From the NCBI GenBank assembly GCA_903875225.1, contig CAIQVJ010000043.1, positions 1 to 64,000 on the forward strand: a DNA stretch of 64,000 nucleotides, given 5' to 3'. This DNA is from an uncultured Pseudomonadota bacterium (lineage in GTDB: Bacteria; Myxococcota_A; UBA796; SXON01). Both the position numbers and the translations under genes were made by a program. Positions within the stretch are counted from its first letter, which is position 1. Every line of letters starts with the position of its first letter. This document shows positions 55,808-64,000 of the stretch, piece by piece. The notes beneath the pieces are model-generated. The model was given only the letters and a program-made list of their open reading frames with translations. It had not been told where the DNA came from and made no database searches.

Positions 55808-58800
55808 ATGAAGTCCCGTCACGTGCTCGCGATGTTCGGCCTCGGCCTCATCGGCCTTCCCCTCGCTGCCCTCGCCGACAACGTCCCGAAGGCACCCATG
55901 ACGCTTTCGCTCAAGGGCGCCGACCCGGTGCTCGAGGACTACAACTTCCCGTCCGGGCTGCGCGTCGTCTTCCAGGAGGACCATACCCAGCCCGTCGTCT
56001 CCATCACGTCGGTCACCGACCGCGGCTCCACCTCCGATCCCCCCGGCAAGGAGGGGATTGCGCACGTCGTCGAGCATCTCTGGTTCCGCTCGCACCAGCT
56101 GCAGGCCGACGGGAAGAGCTCCTTCCCCAAGATCTGGGACCTCCTCGAGGAGATGGGCGGGGTCATCAACGCGTTCACCGCGGACGACCTCACCTGCTAC
56201 ATGACCGTGGCTCCTGCGGACAAGCTCCCCATCCTCATGAGCTTCGAGGGCATGCGGCAGCGCGGCCCGGTCACGGGCGTCTCGCAGGACGTGCTCGTGG
56301 TCGAGCGCGAGGTCATCCGAAACGAGCTGCGCTTCCGCTACGAGAACAACACCGGCGCGGTGTTCGGCCAGGTGTTCACTCGGCTCTTCCCGCAGTCGCA
56401 CCCCTACGGGCGTGCCGCCTACGCGGGCATCGGCAACAACGACTCGTTGAACGCCATCAACATCGAAGATGTGCAGAAATTCACCAAGGAGAACTACGGC
56501 CCGGACAAGACGACCATCTTCGTCGTCGGCGACTTCAAGCTTGCCGACACGCCGAAGTACCTCCAGGCGCTCGGCACCGACCTCATGGTCGACCCCGCGA
56601 ACCCGAAGGCCCAGATCGTGTTGAACCCGAACCCGACGGGGCACGTGAGCGGCAAGCTCGTCGAGCCCCCGCCGCCCGTCGCTCCGATCGAAGTGAAGGG
56701 CGGGCTCGCGAAGATCGACGTCGTTCACGGTCCGGTCAAGAAGAAGCTGGTGGTGCTCGCGTGGTCCACGCCGGGCGGCCGCGTGCTGGAGAACGACATC
56801 CTGCAGAACCTCGTCGCGAACGGGCTGCAGAACGCCATCTACCAGGAGATCAACCCGGACTGGCAGTACGGGCGCGACAAGGACCAGAAGGGCGTGCAGT
56901 GCGGCCCGAACCCCCAGAAGGAGGGCGGCGCGGTCTTCTGCTTCATCGAGATCCCTGCGAGCGACGACGGCAAGTCCACCATCAACTCGGCGCTCGACGG
57001 CCTGTACCACCAGTGGGAGCAGGACGAGAACGAGGAGATCCGCAAGCTCACCGAGCAGTACTTCACGCGCGGCATGCAGCAGTACCAGGCCAGCATCCTC
57101 CAGACCGTCGATCTGATCGCCTCGCTGGGATCGCAGCGCGTCACCGAGGCTGCGCAGTACGCCCACTACTCCGGCTCGCTCCGCTACTTCTCGGACAACT
57201 TCAACGCCATCAACGGGATGACCAGCGTCAAGGTGCGTGACTTCGCCGAGAAGTACATCACCCGCCAGCGGGCCATCGCGCTCGTCATGGCTCCCTACGA
57301 GGAAGGCGACGTCACCACCGACAGCTCCGACGCCGTGTACGCCGGCGAGCAGCGTTCGGACCGCGCCACGAGCCTGCTCGACGAGAAGACGCTCACCAAC
57401 GACTTCCTCAGGCACACGCTCGTCACGCCCGACGTGTCGCACCTCGAGCAGTTCACCCTCAAGAACGGCCTCAAGGTCGCCGTCCTGCCGTACAGCAACG
57501 GGCCGCTCGTCCAGGAACGCCTGATCTTCAACGGCGGCAAGAACATGGGCATGCAGGCCGACTTTGCCGAGGCCAGCACCACAAACACCACGTACGCCGC
57601 GGTCGACGACCTGCGTGTCGCCTCCTTCGACGACTCCACCGTGGACGACACCACGACGACCTTCTCGAGCTCCGGCTCGGCGGGGAACGCCGCCGATCAG
57701 CTGTACGTGCTGCGCACCCGCCTCGACGGGCTGCTCCCCGACACCAACGGCCGCATCGACTGGGTGAAGGCCCGCAAGCGCGACATCCTCGACTCCATGG
57801 CGGAGGAGCAGTACTGGGCGGACGTGAAGCAGAAGTCGCTCCTCTTCGGGGACCACTTCCTCGGCCGCACGCTCAACCATGGCGACTACGACACCATGAA
57901 CACGTGGGGCTCTTCCCAGGTCGAGCAGTTCTGGAGCGCCGTCCTGCAGCCCACCAACGCAACCCTGCTCGTGGTCGGCAACGTCGCAGCGGCGGATGTC
58001 AAGCTGGCGGCCGAGACCTACCTGGAGAGCTGGAAGGGCTGGCACCCGGGGAAGGCGGGCGAGCTGAAGGCCTCGAACATGCTCGCCGAGCCGAACACCC
58101 CGCCGACGCGCACGGTGCTCGTCGTCGACAGGCCCTCCGCCTCGCAGACGCAGGTGAACTACCTCTGCCAGCTCGAGCCCGTGAAGTCGGTGCAGGACAG
58201 GGCGGCCAGCCGCGTGCTCGCGGGTGTCCTCTCCCAGAAGATCTGGAACGACCTGCGTGAGAACACTGGCGCGTCGTACGGCGCCTACGCCTTTGCGGGG
58301 GACTACCAGGGCGGGATGAACACCCTTGGGATGGAGAGCCTCGTCCAGAACAACTTTGCGGCGATCGCCGTGAAGAACATGCTCGAGCTCGGCGAGGCCG
58401 CCGCCGGGCCGGACAAGCCCGACGCACCGGCCATCGACGCCTACCAGGCGACACTGGTGAAGTACGGCGAGGCCCAGCAGTACGCGATCGGCCAGCAGTC
58501 CACCGCCCAGATGGCCAACCGCCTGTTCGGCGTCATCGCGCGCGCGGACACGTTCGACTACTACAACCGCTACGCCGACGCGTTCGTCTCCGTCACCCCC
58601 GCGCAGATGAAGGCCCAACTGCCCCGCTGCGTCGGCCACGAGGTGGTCACCGCCACGGGCCCGGCCTCGGCGATCAAGCCGCTCTTCGACAAGGAGGGCA
58701 TCGCCGTGACGGTGATCGACGCGCACCAGGAGAAGCTGGACTACGCCACGAAGTTCCAGCTCAAGGACATCCTGAAGGCCGAGGAGAAGAAGAAGGCGGA

Positions 58801-58852
58801 CGAGGCCAAGAAGGCCGCCGACGACGCCAAGAAGGCGGGCGGCGGAAAGTAG
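55808..58852 (+). CDS. Secreted M16 (pitrilysin-type) zinc metalloprotease
   Basis: 1014 residues with a signal peptide (MKSRHVLAMFGLGLIGLPLAALA) cut before Asp24. Zinc motif HVVEH (His86, Glu89, His90, HxxEH) with the third ligand in VVEREV (Glu166 or 168) fits the M16 active domain, followed by an inactive-type M16 repeat and the C-terminal half from about 515 (FTLKNGLKVAVLPYSNGPLV), as in long pitrilysins. A lysine/alanine tail (KKKADEAKKAADDAKKAG) ends it. GGAG precedes the ATG. Digests peptides in the periplasm or outside. Followed by a strong terminator. Confidence 0.92.
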   Translation: MKSRHVLAMFGLGLIGLPLAALADNVPKAPMTLSLKGADPVLEDYNFPSGLRVVFQEDHTQPVVSITSVTDRGSTSDPPGKEGIAHVVEHLWFRSHQLQADGKSSFPKIWDLLEEMGGVINAFTADDLTCYMTVAPADKLPILMSFEGMRQRGPVTGVSQDVLVVEREVIRNELRFRYENNTGAVFGQVFTRLFPQSHPYGRAAYAGIGNNDSLNAINIEDVQKFTKENYGPDKTTIFVVGDFKLADTPKYLQALGTDLMVDPANPKAQIVLNPNPTGHVSGKLVEPPPPVAPIEVKGGLAKIDVVHGPVKKKLVVLAWSTPGGRVLENDILQNLVANGLQNAIYQEINPDWQYGRDKDQKGVQCGPNPQKEGGAVFCFIEIPASDDGKSTINSALDGLYHQWEQDENEEIRKLTEQYFTRGMQQYQASILQTVDLIASLGSQRVTEAAQYAHYSGSLRYFSDNFNAINGMTSVKVRDFAEKYITRQRAIALVMAPYEEGDVTTDSSDAVYAGEQRSDRATSLLDEKTLTNDFLRHTLVTPDVSHLEQFTLKNGLKVAVLPYSNGPLVQERLIFNGGKNMGMQADFAEASTTNTTYAAVDDLRVASFDDSTVDDTTTTFSSSGSAGNAADQLYVLRTRLDGLLPDTNGRIDWVKARKRDILDSMAEEQYWADVKQKSLLFGDHFLGRTLNHGDYDTMNTWGSSQVEQFWSAVLQPTNATLLVVGNVAAADVKLAAETYLESWKGWHPGKAGELKASNMLAEPNTPPTRTVLVVDRPSASQTQVNYLCQLEPVKSVQDRAASRVLAGVLSQKIWNDLRENTGASYGAYAFAGDYQGGMNTLGMESLVQNNFAAIAVKNMLELGEAAAGPDKPDAPAIDAYQATLVKYGEAQQYAIGQQSTAQMANRLFGVIARADTFDYYNRYADAFVSVTPAQMKAQLPRCVGHEVVTATGPASAIKPLFDKEGIAVTVIDAHQEKLDYATKFQLKDILKAEEKKKADEAKKAADDAKKAGGGK

Positions 58853-58869
58853 CCGGTCGTAGCCACCCA

Positions 58870-58916
58870 CCAGCGCCCGAAGTCGTCATGTGCGGCTTCG
58901 GGCGCTGGGCCTTTTT
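58870..58916 (+). terminator. Strong intrinsic terminator after the M16 protease
   Basis: A perfect 13-base-pair stem (CCAGCGCCCGAAG with CTTCGGGCGCTGG) around a 13-base loop, then GCC and TTTTT. It lies 18 bases past the stop and directed along the plus strand; on the minus strand no T tract follows. It stops just before the end of the convergent SRPBCC gene. Confidence 0.85.
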
Positions 58917-58934
58917 GGCCTGCAACGCCGCGAG

Positions 58935-59333
58935 CTATCCGCCCAGAACCTCACGCATGTGTACGAAGTAGTGGTCCTCCCAGCCCTGCCGGTACATCTC
59001 CCCCTGGCCAGCAGGGATCCCGGTGTGCCGCAGGGTGAGCCGCGTGCCGGCGCCGGCCGGCTCGACCACGAGCTCCAACCGACTGTCCGCGTCGCCCTCC
59101 GCAAAATCGCCCGTCCGCCAGGTCTGCACGATCCGCGCCGGTCCAAGCTCGATCGTGGCGCCCTCGATGTAGCCATCCCACGCGGTGTACCTTCCGCCGA
59201 CGACCGCCTCGATGCTCGCCTCGGCCCCGCCCGTGAACCGGGCGTGCCAGGTCGGGTCGAGCCAGCGGGCGAGGAGCGTGGACGGGCTGACGGGAAAGAC
59301 CTGGACGAGTTCGAGGGAGTCAAGGGTAGGCAT
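58935..59333 (-). CDS. SRPBCC/AHSA1-domain protein
   Basis: 132 residues, a single START-like ligand-binding fold of the AHSA1 (Aha1-like) type: VFPVSPSTLLARWLDPTWHARF at the start, VGGRYTAWDGYIEGATIEL in the middle, and GTRLTLRHTGIPAGQGEMYRQGWEDHY at the end, which is the family's C-terminal helix. Binds unknown hydrophobic ligands or regulates a partner. Convergent with the M16 protease gene and divergent from the esterase gene. Confidence 0.9.
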   Translation of the reverse strand: MPTLDSLELVQVFPVSPSTLLARWLDPTWHARFTGGAEASIEAVVGGRYTAWDGYIEGATIELGPARIVQTWRTGDFAEGDADSRLELVVEPAGAGTRLTLRHTGIPAGQGEMYRQGWEDHYFVHMREVLGG

Positions 59334-59408
59334 GCACCTGCGTTATCCGGCCACCGCCCCCGCAGCACGAGCGGTTTCACCGGAGCGGGCCCGGCGTTAG
59401 GCGTGGCC

Positions 59409-60407
59409 ATGCGCATTCTCGTCACCTACCCGTTGACCACCGGTCGGCTCGTGCTTCGCACGCAGACGGACTGGGAAGAAGACATCGAGCCCATCCACTC
59501 GAACGCCGAGGGAGCGACCTTCGAGGTCGCGTTCGAGGCCGCCACGATCGCGGTGAAGCCCTGTTTGCAGGATGGCGATTCGCTGACGTGGTCCGCGGGG
59601 CCCGACTACGTGATCACCCGGTGGGACCCGGATCCGCACATCTACCCGTTGTTTCACGCGCCGGTCCGCGGGCAGGTCTCAGACGTGCAGCGCATCGACG
59701 ACGAGACCGGCACGCACACGATCCGCATCTACTACCCCCCCGGATACGAGGAGAACACGCTCCGCCGGTTCCCCGTCATCTACATGCAGGATGGAAGGAA
59801 CCTCTTCTTCCCCCAGGAGGCGTTCTCCGGCGAGGAGTGGGAGGTGGACGAGACGATGGATCGCCTCGACGACATGAACGCGATTCGCAAGGCGATCGTC
59901 ATCGGAGTCGCCCCGGAAGACCGCATGAGGGAGTACACATGGCCGGGCTCTGAGGCGTACAGCCGGTTCATGGTCAACACCCTCAAGCCGCTGATGGACT
60001 CGCAGCTCCGCACCCGGCCCGGTCCGGAGAGCACGGTGGTGATGGGATCCTCACTGGGCGCGGTCGCCGCCTTCCGCCTCGCGTGGCACCACCCGGAGCA
60101 TTTTGGCAAGGCGGCGTGCCTCTCGAGCACGTTCGGACACCAGAACGACCTCTTCGAGGACATCGCGCGCAGCGTGCACCGCCCGGTGCAGTTCTACCTC
60201 GACAGCGGCTGGCCACAGGACAACTACAACGACACCAACGCCATGCGGGACCTGCTGGTGGCACGGGGCTGGCGCCTCGGGATCGACCTCATGCACTTCA
60301 GCTTCCCGGACGCCATCCACAACGAACGGGCATGGGCAGGGCGCCTGCACCTGCCCTTCCAGTTCCTGCTGGGCAGGGCCTGGTCCGCCTCCAGGGGGGA
60401 GCTCTAG
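59409..60407 (+). CDS. Alpha/beta-hydrolase esterase (esterase D / enterochelin esterase-like)
   Basis: 332 residues, cytoplasmic by lack of signal. N-terminal beta domain of about 95 residues ([21 protein letters not shown]) and the Esterase fold from about 100: [25 protein letters not shown], nucleophile elbow GSSLGAVAA, and His in [10 protein letters not shown] near the end with the Asp before it, as in Fes/IroE and esterase D proteins. No siderophore genes are near. The stop codon overlaps the stop of nrdJ as CTAG. Confidence 0.82.
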   Translation: MRILVTYPLTTGRLVLRTQTDWEEDIEPIHSNAEGATFEVAFEAATIAVKPCLQDGDSLTWSAGPDYVITRWDPDPHIYPLFHAPVRGQVSDVQRIDDETGTHTIRIYYPPGYEENTLRRFPVIYMQDGRNLFFPQEAFSGEEWEVDETMDRLDDMNAIRKAIVIGVAPEDRMREYTWPGSEAYSRFMVNTLKPLMDSQLRTRPGPESTVVMGSSLGAVAAFRLAWHHPEHFGKAACLSSTFGHQNDLFEDIARSVHRPVQFYLDSGWPQDNYNDTNAMRDLLVARGWRLGIDLMHFSFPDAIHNERAWAGRLHLPFQFLLGRAWSASRGEL

Positions 60408-63400
60408 GAGCAGCCGCTCGTGCCGCCGCAGGTCATGCACTTGAGGCACGTGCCGTTGCGCACCATGGTCATCGCGCTGCACTCCGGGCAGGCGTCTCCC
60501 TCGTAGCCCTGGGCCTTGGCGTCGCGGATCGCCGAGGCAACCCGGCTCATGCTCTTGCCGTGAGGGGCCGAGGCGTGCAGATCGGGGGCCCGGGGAGCCG
60601 GCGATGCAACCACCGCGCTGACGGGCGGCGCGGCGTCCACGTTGATCGCGGACTCGTTGATCATGACGCTCCGGATGGGCATGACCTCCTCATCTGACCA
60701 CGCGGGCTCATCCTCGTTGTGCAGCGTGTCGTGGCGGAGCGCCTCGGGATCGACGTGCGCGAGATCGTTGCGCCCGAGGTAGTTGATCGCCAGCTCACGG
60801 AAGAGGTAGTCGATCACGCTCGTCGCCATCTTGATGCGCGAGTTGCCCTTGACCAGCCCGTTCGGCTCGAAGCGGCTGAACAGGAACTGGTCCACGAACC
60901 GCTCGAGCGGCACGCCGTGCTGCAGGCCGATGCTGATGGCGATGGCGAAGCTGTTCATCAGGCTTCGGAAAGCCGCGCCCTCCTTGTGCATGTCGATGAA
61001 GATCTCGCCGAGCGCGCCGTCATCGTACTCGCCGGTGCGCAGGAAGACCTTGTGGCCGCCGACGTTCGCCTTCTGGGTGTAGCCCTTGCGACGGTCTGGC
61101 AGGCGACGGCGCTTGGCGAGGTAGCGGATGATGACGCGCTCCGCCATCTGCATGGCCTGCTCGCCGGGCGCCTGCTGGAAGAATGCCTCCTGGGAGGGGA
61201 GCTCGCCCGGGGTGCGCGTCACGACCGGCTCGGCGGAATCGACGGCGGCGAACAGGTCGCTCGCGAACATCGACGAGAGCGGCTGGGAGAGCTTGGAACC
61301 ATCGCGGTAGATCGCGTTGGCCTTGATGCCGAGGCGCCAGGACATCAGGTACGCCTGCTTCACGTCCTCGACCGTCGCGTCGTTGGGCATGTTGATGGTC
61401 TTGGAGATGGCGCCCGAGATGAACGGCTGGCAGGCGGCCATCATGCGGATGTGAGCTTCGTAGCTGATGTATCGCACTCCGCCGCGCCCGCAGCGGTTGG
61501 CGCAGTCGAACACCGCCTGGTGCTCGGCCTTCAGGCCGGGGGCCCCCTCGAGCGTCATCGTCCCGGTGGCGTAGGCGTTCGCGGCGTCGATCTGGCCGCG
61601 GCTGAACCCGATGGCTTCGAGCAGATCGAAGCTCGGCTCCCCGAGCTGGGAGCCGGTGAGGCCGAGCACGTCCCGACAGAACGCCTCGCCGAGGCTGTGG
61701 CGGTTGAACACGAACTTGATGTCGAACGCGCTGGGGAGCGACTTCTCCACCTTGGCGAGCGTGCCGTCGTCGAAACCCTTCGCGCGGAGGGTCTCGTGGT
61801 TCACGCCCGGCGCGCCCTTCAGCGTGCCGCGCCCGATGGCGTAGTTCAGGATGTCCTGGACCTGCACCTCGTCGTAGCCGAGGCGCTTGAGCGCGGGGGG
61901 CACGGACTCGTTCGCGATCTTGAAGTAGCCGCCGCCGGCGAGCTTCTTGAACTTCACCAGCGCGAAGTCGGGCTCGATGCCGGTCGTGTCGCAGTCCATC
62001 ACCAGCCCGATCGTCCCGGTCGGAGCGATCACGGTGGTCTGGGCATTGCGGTAGCCGTGGGCCTCGCCGAGGGTGACCGCGGTGTCCCACGCGCTCCGGG
62101 CGGCGGCGAGCAGGTCCGCGGGGCACTTCTCCGGGGAGAGCCCCACCGGGCGGATGGTGAGCCCCTCGTACTCTGTCGCCGGCACGTTGTAGGCCGCGCG
62201 GCGGTGGTTCCGCATCACGCGGAGCATGTGCTCACGGTTTCGCTTGTACCCCGAAAAGGGCCCGCGCTCCTTGGCGATCCTCGCGCTGGTGGCGTAGCTG
62301 TCACCGGTGAGCACGGCGGAGAGCCCGCCGCAGATGGCGCGGCCCTCGGCGGAGTCGTACGGTACGCCCATCACCATGAGCATGGCGCCGAGGTTCGCAT
62401 AGCCGAGGCCGAGCGTGCGGAAGTCGTAGGACAACTTGGCGATCTGCGGGCTGGGGTACTGCGCCATGCCGACCGAGATCTCGAGCACGATCGTCCAGAG
62501 GTGGATGGCGTGACGGTAGCTGGGGATGTCGAACACCCCGGTCTTCACGTCGTAGAACTTCATCAGGTTCAACGAAGCGAGATTGCAGGCGGTGTCGTCC
62601 AGGAACATGTACTCGGAGCACGGATTCGATGCGTTGATCCGGCCGTCCTCCGGGCAGGTGTGCCACTCGTTGATCGTGGTGTCGAACTGCAGCCCCGGAT
62701 CGGCGCAGGCCCATGCGGCCATGGCGATCTCGTCCCAGAGCTCCTTCGCCTGCATGGACTTGACGATCTTGCCGGTGTTGCGCGTGCGGAGGTGCCACTC
62801 CTCGTCACGCAGCATGGCGTCCATGAAGTTGTTGGGCACCCGCACCGAGTTGTTCGAATTCTGGCCGGAGACGGTGGCGTAGCCTTCGCCGTCCCAGTCG
62901 GTGTCGTACACCGGAAAATCGATCGCCACGTAGCCCTGCCGGGCGAACTGCAGCGTGCGAACCACGTAGTTGTCATTCACCCCGACCGCACGGGCCTCTC
63001 GCATCGCCTGACGGAGCGCAGCGTTGTGGCGCGGGTCGAACCGGTGGTTGCCCTGCAGCTCCTCGGTCTCCTTGCAGGCGGCGAGGATCGCGTTCAGGTG
63101 CCGCTGGTTGAGCCTGGAGCCGGTGACGAGCGCCGCGACCTTCTGCTCCTCGTGCACCTTCCAGTCGATGAACCGCTCGACGTCCGGGTGATCGAGATCG
63201 AGGCACACCATCTTGGCGGCCCGGCGCGTGGTCCCGCCGGACTTGATGGCGCCCGCCGCGCGGTCGCCGATCTTCAGGAAGCTCATCAGCCCGGAGCTGC
63301 GACCGCCCCCCGAGAGCTTCTCGCCTTCCCCGCGGATTTTCGAGAAGTTGGTGCCGGTTCCGGATCCGTACTTGAACAAGCGCGCCTCGCGCGTCCACAG

Positions 63401-64000
63401 GTCCATGATCCCGCCGTCGTTCACGAGATCGTCCGCCACCGACTGGATGAAGCACGCGTGGGGCTGTGGCCGCTCGTAGCTGCTGCTCGACGCACGAACC
63501 TTGCCCGTGCGCTCGTCGAAGTAGTAGTGACCCTGCGCGGGCCCGTCCACGCCGTAGGCCCAGTTGAGGCCCGTGTTGAACCACTGGGGCGAGTTCGGCG
63601 CACAGATCTGGGCTGCGAGCATGTACCGAAGCTCATCGTAGAAGGCGCGCGCGTCGTCCTCGGTGGAGAAGATGCCATCCTTCCAGCCCCAGTACGTCCA
63701 GCAGCCCGCCAGCCGGTCGAACACCTGCCGGCTGTCGCGCTCGGGCCCGAACCGGCGGTCCTCGCTCATGCCCGCCAGCGCTTCCTCGTCGGGCGCGCGG
63801 CGCGAGAGCCATGCCGGCATGCCCTTCTCCTCCGCCGGCTTCACCGCCGCCGGAATCCCTGCCTTGCGAAAGTACTTCTGCGCGAGGATGTCTACAGCCA
63901 CCTGCGACCAGCCAGCGGGGACCTTCACATCGTCGGCTTCGAACACGAGGCTGCCGTCGGGGTTGCGGATCTCGGAACGGCGGGAGGCGAACTCGAGCAG
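60404..64000 (-). CDS. nrdJ: Adenosylcobalamin-dependent ribonucleotide reductase (class II), N-terminus beyond the window
   Basis: Makes deoxynucleotides with B12 as radical source, usable with or without oxygen. 1198 residues are visible; the frame is open to the right edge ([19 protein letters not shown]), so the start lies outside. Core motifs include [29 protein letters not shown] (thiyl-radical cysteine and glutamate), and a glycyl-type [18 protein letters not shown]. The C-terminus has a zinc-ribbon-like CPEC...[14 protein letters not shown], usual for long NrdJ. No intein is seen. Its stop overlaps that of the esterase as CTAG on opposite strands. Confidence 0.96.
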   Translation of the reverse strand: MLEFASRRSEIRNPDGSLVFEADDVKVPAGWSQVAVDILAQKYFRKAGIPAAVKPAEEKGMPAWLSRRAPDEEALAGMSEDRRFGPERDSRQVFDRLAGCWTYWGWKDGIFSTEDDARAFYDELRYMLAAQICAPNSPQWFNTGLNWAYGVDGPAQGHYYFDERTGKVRASSSSYERPQPHACFIQSVADDLVNDGGIMDLWTREARLFKYGSGTGTNFSKIRGEGEKLSGGGRSSGLMSFLKIGDRAAGAIKSGGTTRRAAKMVCLDLDHPDVERFIDWKVHEEQKVAALVTGSRLNQRHLNAILAACKETEELQGNHRFDPRHNAALRQAMREARAVGVNDNYVVRTLQFARQGYVAIDFPVYDTDWDGEGYATVSGQNSNNSVRVPNNFMDAMLRDEEWHLRTRNTGKIVKSMQAKELWDEIAMAAWACADPGLQFDTTINEWHTCPEDGRINASNPCSEYMFLDDTACNLASLNLMKFYDVKTGVFDIPSYRHAIHLWTIVLEISVGMAQYPSPQIAKLSYDFRTLGLGYANLGAMLMVMGVPYDSAEGRAICGGLSAVLTGDSYATSARIAKERGPFSGYKRNREHMLRVMRNHRRAAYNVPATEYEGLTIRPVGLSPEKCPADLLAAARSAWDTAVTLGEAHGYRNAQTTVIAPTGTIGLVMDCDTTGIEPDFALVKFKKLAGGGYFKIANESVPPALKRLGYDEVQVQDILNYAIGRGTLKGAPGVNHETLRAKGFDDGTLAKVEKSLPSAFDIKFVFNRHSLGEAFCRDVLGLTGSQLGEPSFDLLEAIGFSRGQIDAANAYATGTMTLEGAPGLKAEHQAVFDCANRCGRGGVRYISYEAHIRMMAACQPFISGAISKTINMPNDATVEDVKQAYLMSWRLGIKANAIYRDGSKLSQPLSSMFASDLFAAVDSAEPVVTRTPGELPSQEAFFQQAPGEQAMQMAERVIIRYLAKRRRLPDRRKGYTQKANVGGHKVFLRTGEYDDGALGEIFIDMHKEGAAFRSLMNSFAIAISIGLQHGVPLERFVDQFLFSRFEPNGLVKGNSRIKMATSVIDYLFRELAINYLGRNDLAHVDPEALRHDTLHNEDEPAWSDEEVMPIRSVMINESAINVDAAPPVSAVVASPAPRAPDLHASAPHGKSMSRVASAIRDAKAQGYEGDACPECSAMTMVRNGTCLKCMTCGGTSGCS

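Noticed and set aside
55751..58870. A 1000-codon minus-strand open frame opposite the M16 protease
   Set aside because: Antisense shadow of a confidently assigned gene with signal peptide and zinc motif.
60404..64000. An intein in the ribonucleotide reductase
   Set aside because: The core runs without any insertion between conserved motifs; the length matches the long NrdJ form.

Overview
The window is 64 kb of very GC-rich, gene-dense chromosomal DNA. It carries 59 protein-coding features, one small RNA gene and a handful of regulatory signals. The housekeeping content is bacterial: rimP-nusA, an SRP RNA followed by dnaX-ybaB-recR, an ATP synthase operon, asnS, dprA, rlmB and a B12-dependent ribonucleotide reductase. 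PEGA, PilZ, GGDEF and Gld-type ABC proteins, many secreted or lipid-anchored proteins of unknown function and several degenerate enzyme-like proteins point to a deltaproteobacterial lineage, most likely Myxococcota. That placement is inference from gene content, not from a marker phylogeny. I found no tRNA, rRNA, CRISPR array, phage or intact insertion sequence. A possible decayed transposase start lies at the left edge. No gene-free stretch exceeds 300 bases; the longest is about 235 bases at 33357-33591.

Layout. 0-4.4 kb: secreted beta-barrel-like protein, malQ, a 46-residue basic protein, a lipoprotein esterase. 4.5-6.5 kb: rimP-nusA, with no infB behind. 6.6-9.3 kb: PEGA/alanine-repeat protein and a DUF3616-like protein. 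9.4-13.3 kb: Gld-type ABC exporter (ATPase, permease, GldG-like subunit) and a cysteine-less peroxiredoxin-like protein. 13.3-15.6 kb (minus): lipoprotein and a degenerate asparagine-synthetase-like protein. 15.7-18.6 kb: ffs, dnaX (C-terminal part in the -1 frame), ybaB, recR. 18.6-19.7 kb: PilZ protein and a secreted protein. 19.8-25.7 kb: ATP synthase b', b, delta, alpha, gamma, beta, epsilon (a and c are not here). 25.7-30.8 kb: PAS-GGDEF protein, asnS, smg-like gene with dprA, Tat-exported iron SOD.

30.8-38.3 kb: membrane protein, kynureninase-like enzyme, small secreted protein, transglutaminase-like protein without its cysteine, an SDR-SCP2-hydratase fusion, and a pseudokinase-like protein. 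38.3-41.9 kb (minus): GAF-GGDEF protein, SPFH-GYF protein, cysteine-rich lipoprotein. 42-46.3 kb: fatty-acid beta-oxidation pair (FadN-type fusion and thiolase) behind a palindromic operator, then a barrel-like protein. 46.3-51.1 kb: AI-2E transporter opposite a tightly coupled DegT aminotransferase and two radical SAM enzymes. 51.2-55.7 kb (minus): six-gene run of small membrane protein, cysteine-repeat protein, fatty-acid hydroxylase, YbhN-type flippase, rlmB, SDR. 55.8-64 kb: M16 protease with a strong terminator, SRPBCC protein, esterase, and nrdJ running off the right edge.

The most interesting items are the DegT/radical-SAM cassette, the dnaX frame change (short gamma-like and long tau-like products, or a sequence error), an SRP RNA with an unusual tetraloop, two members of an apparently undescribed cysteine-repeat family, and a set of proteins that keep an enzyme fold but have lost catalytic residues (asparagine synthetase, peroxiredoxin, kinase, transglutaminase).
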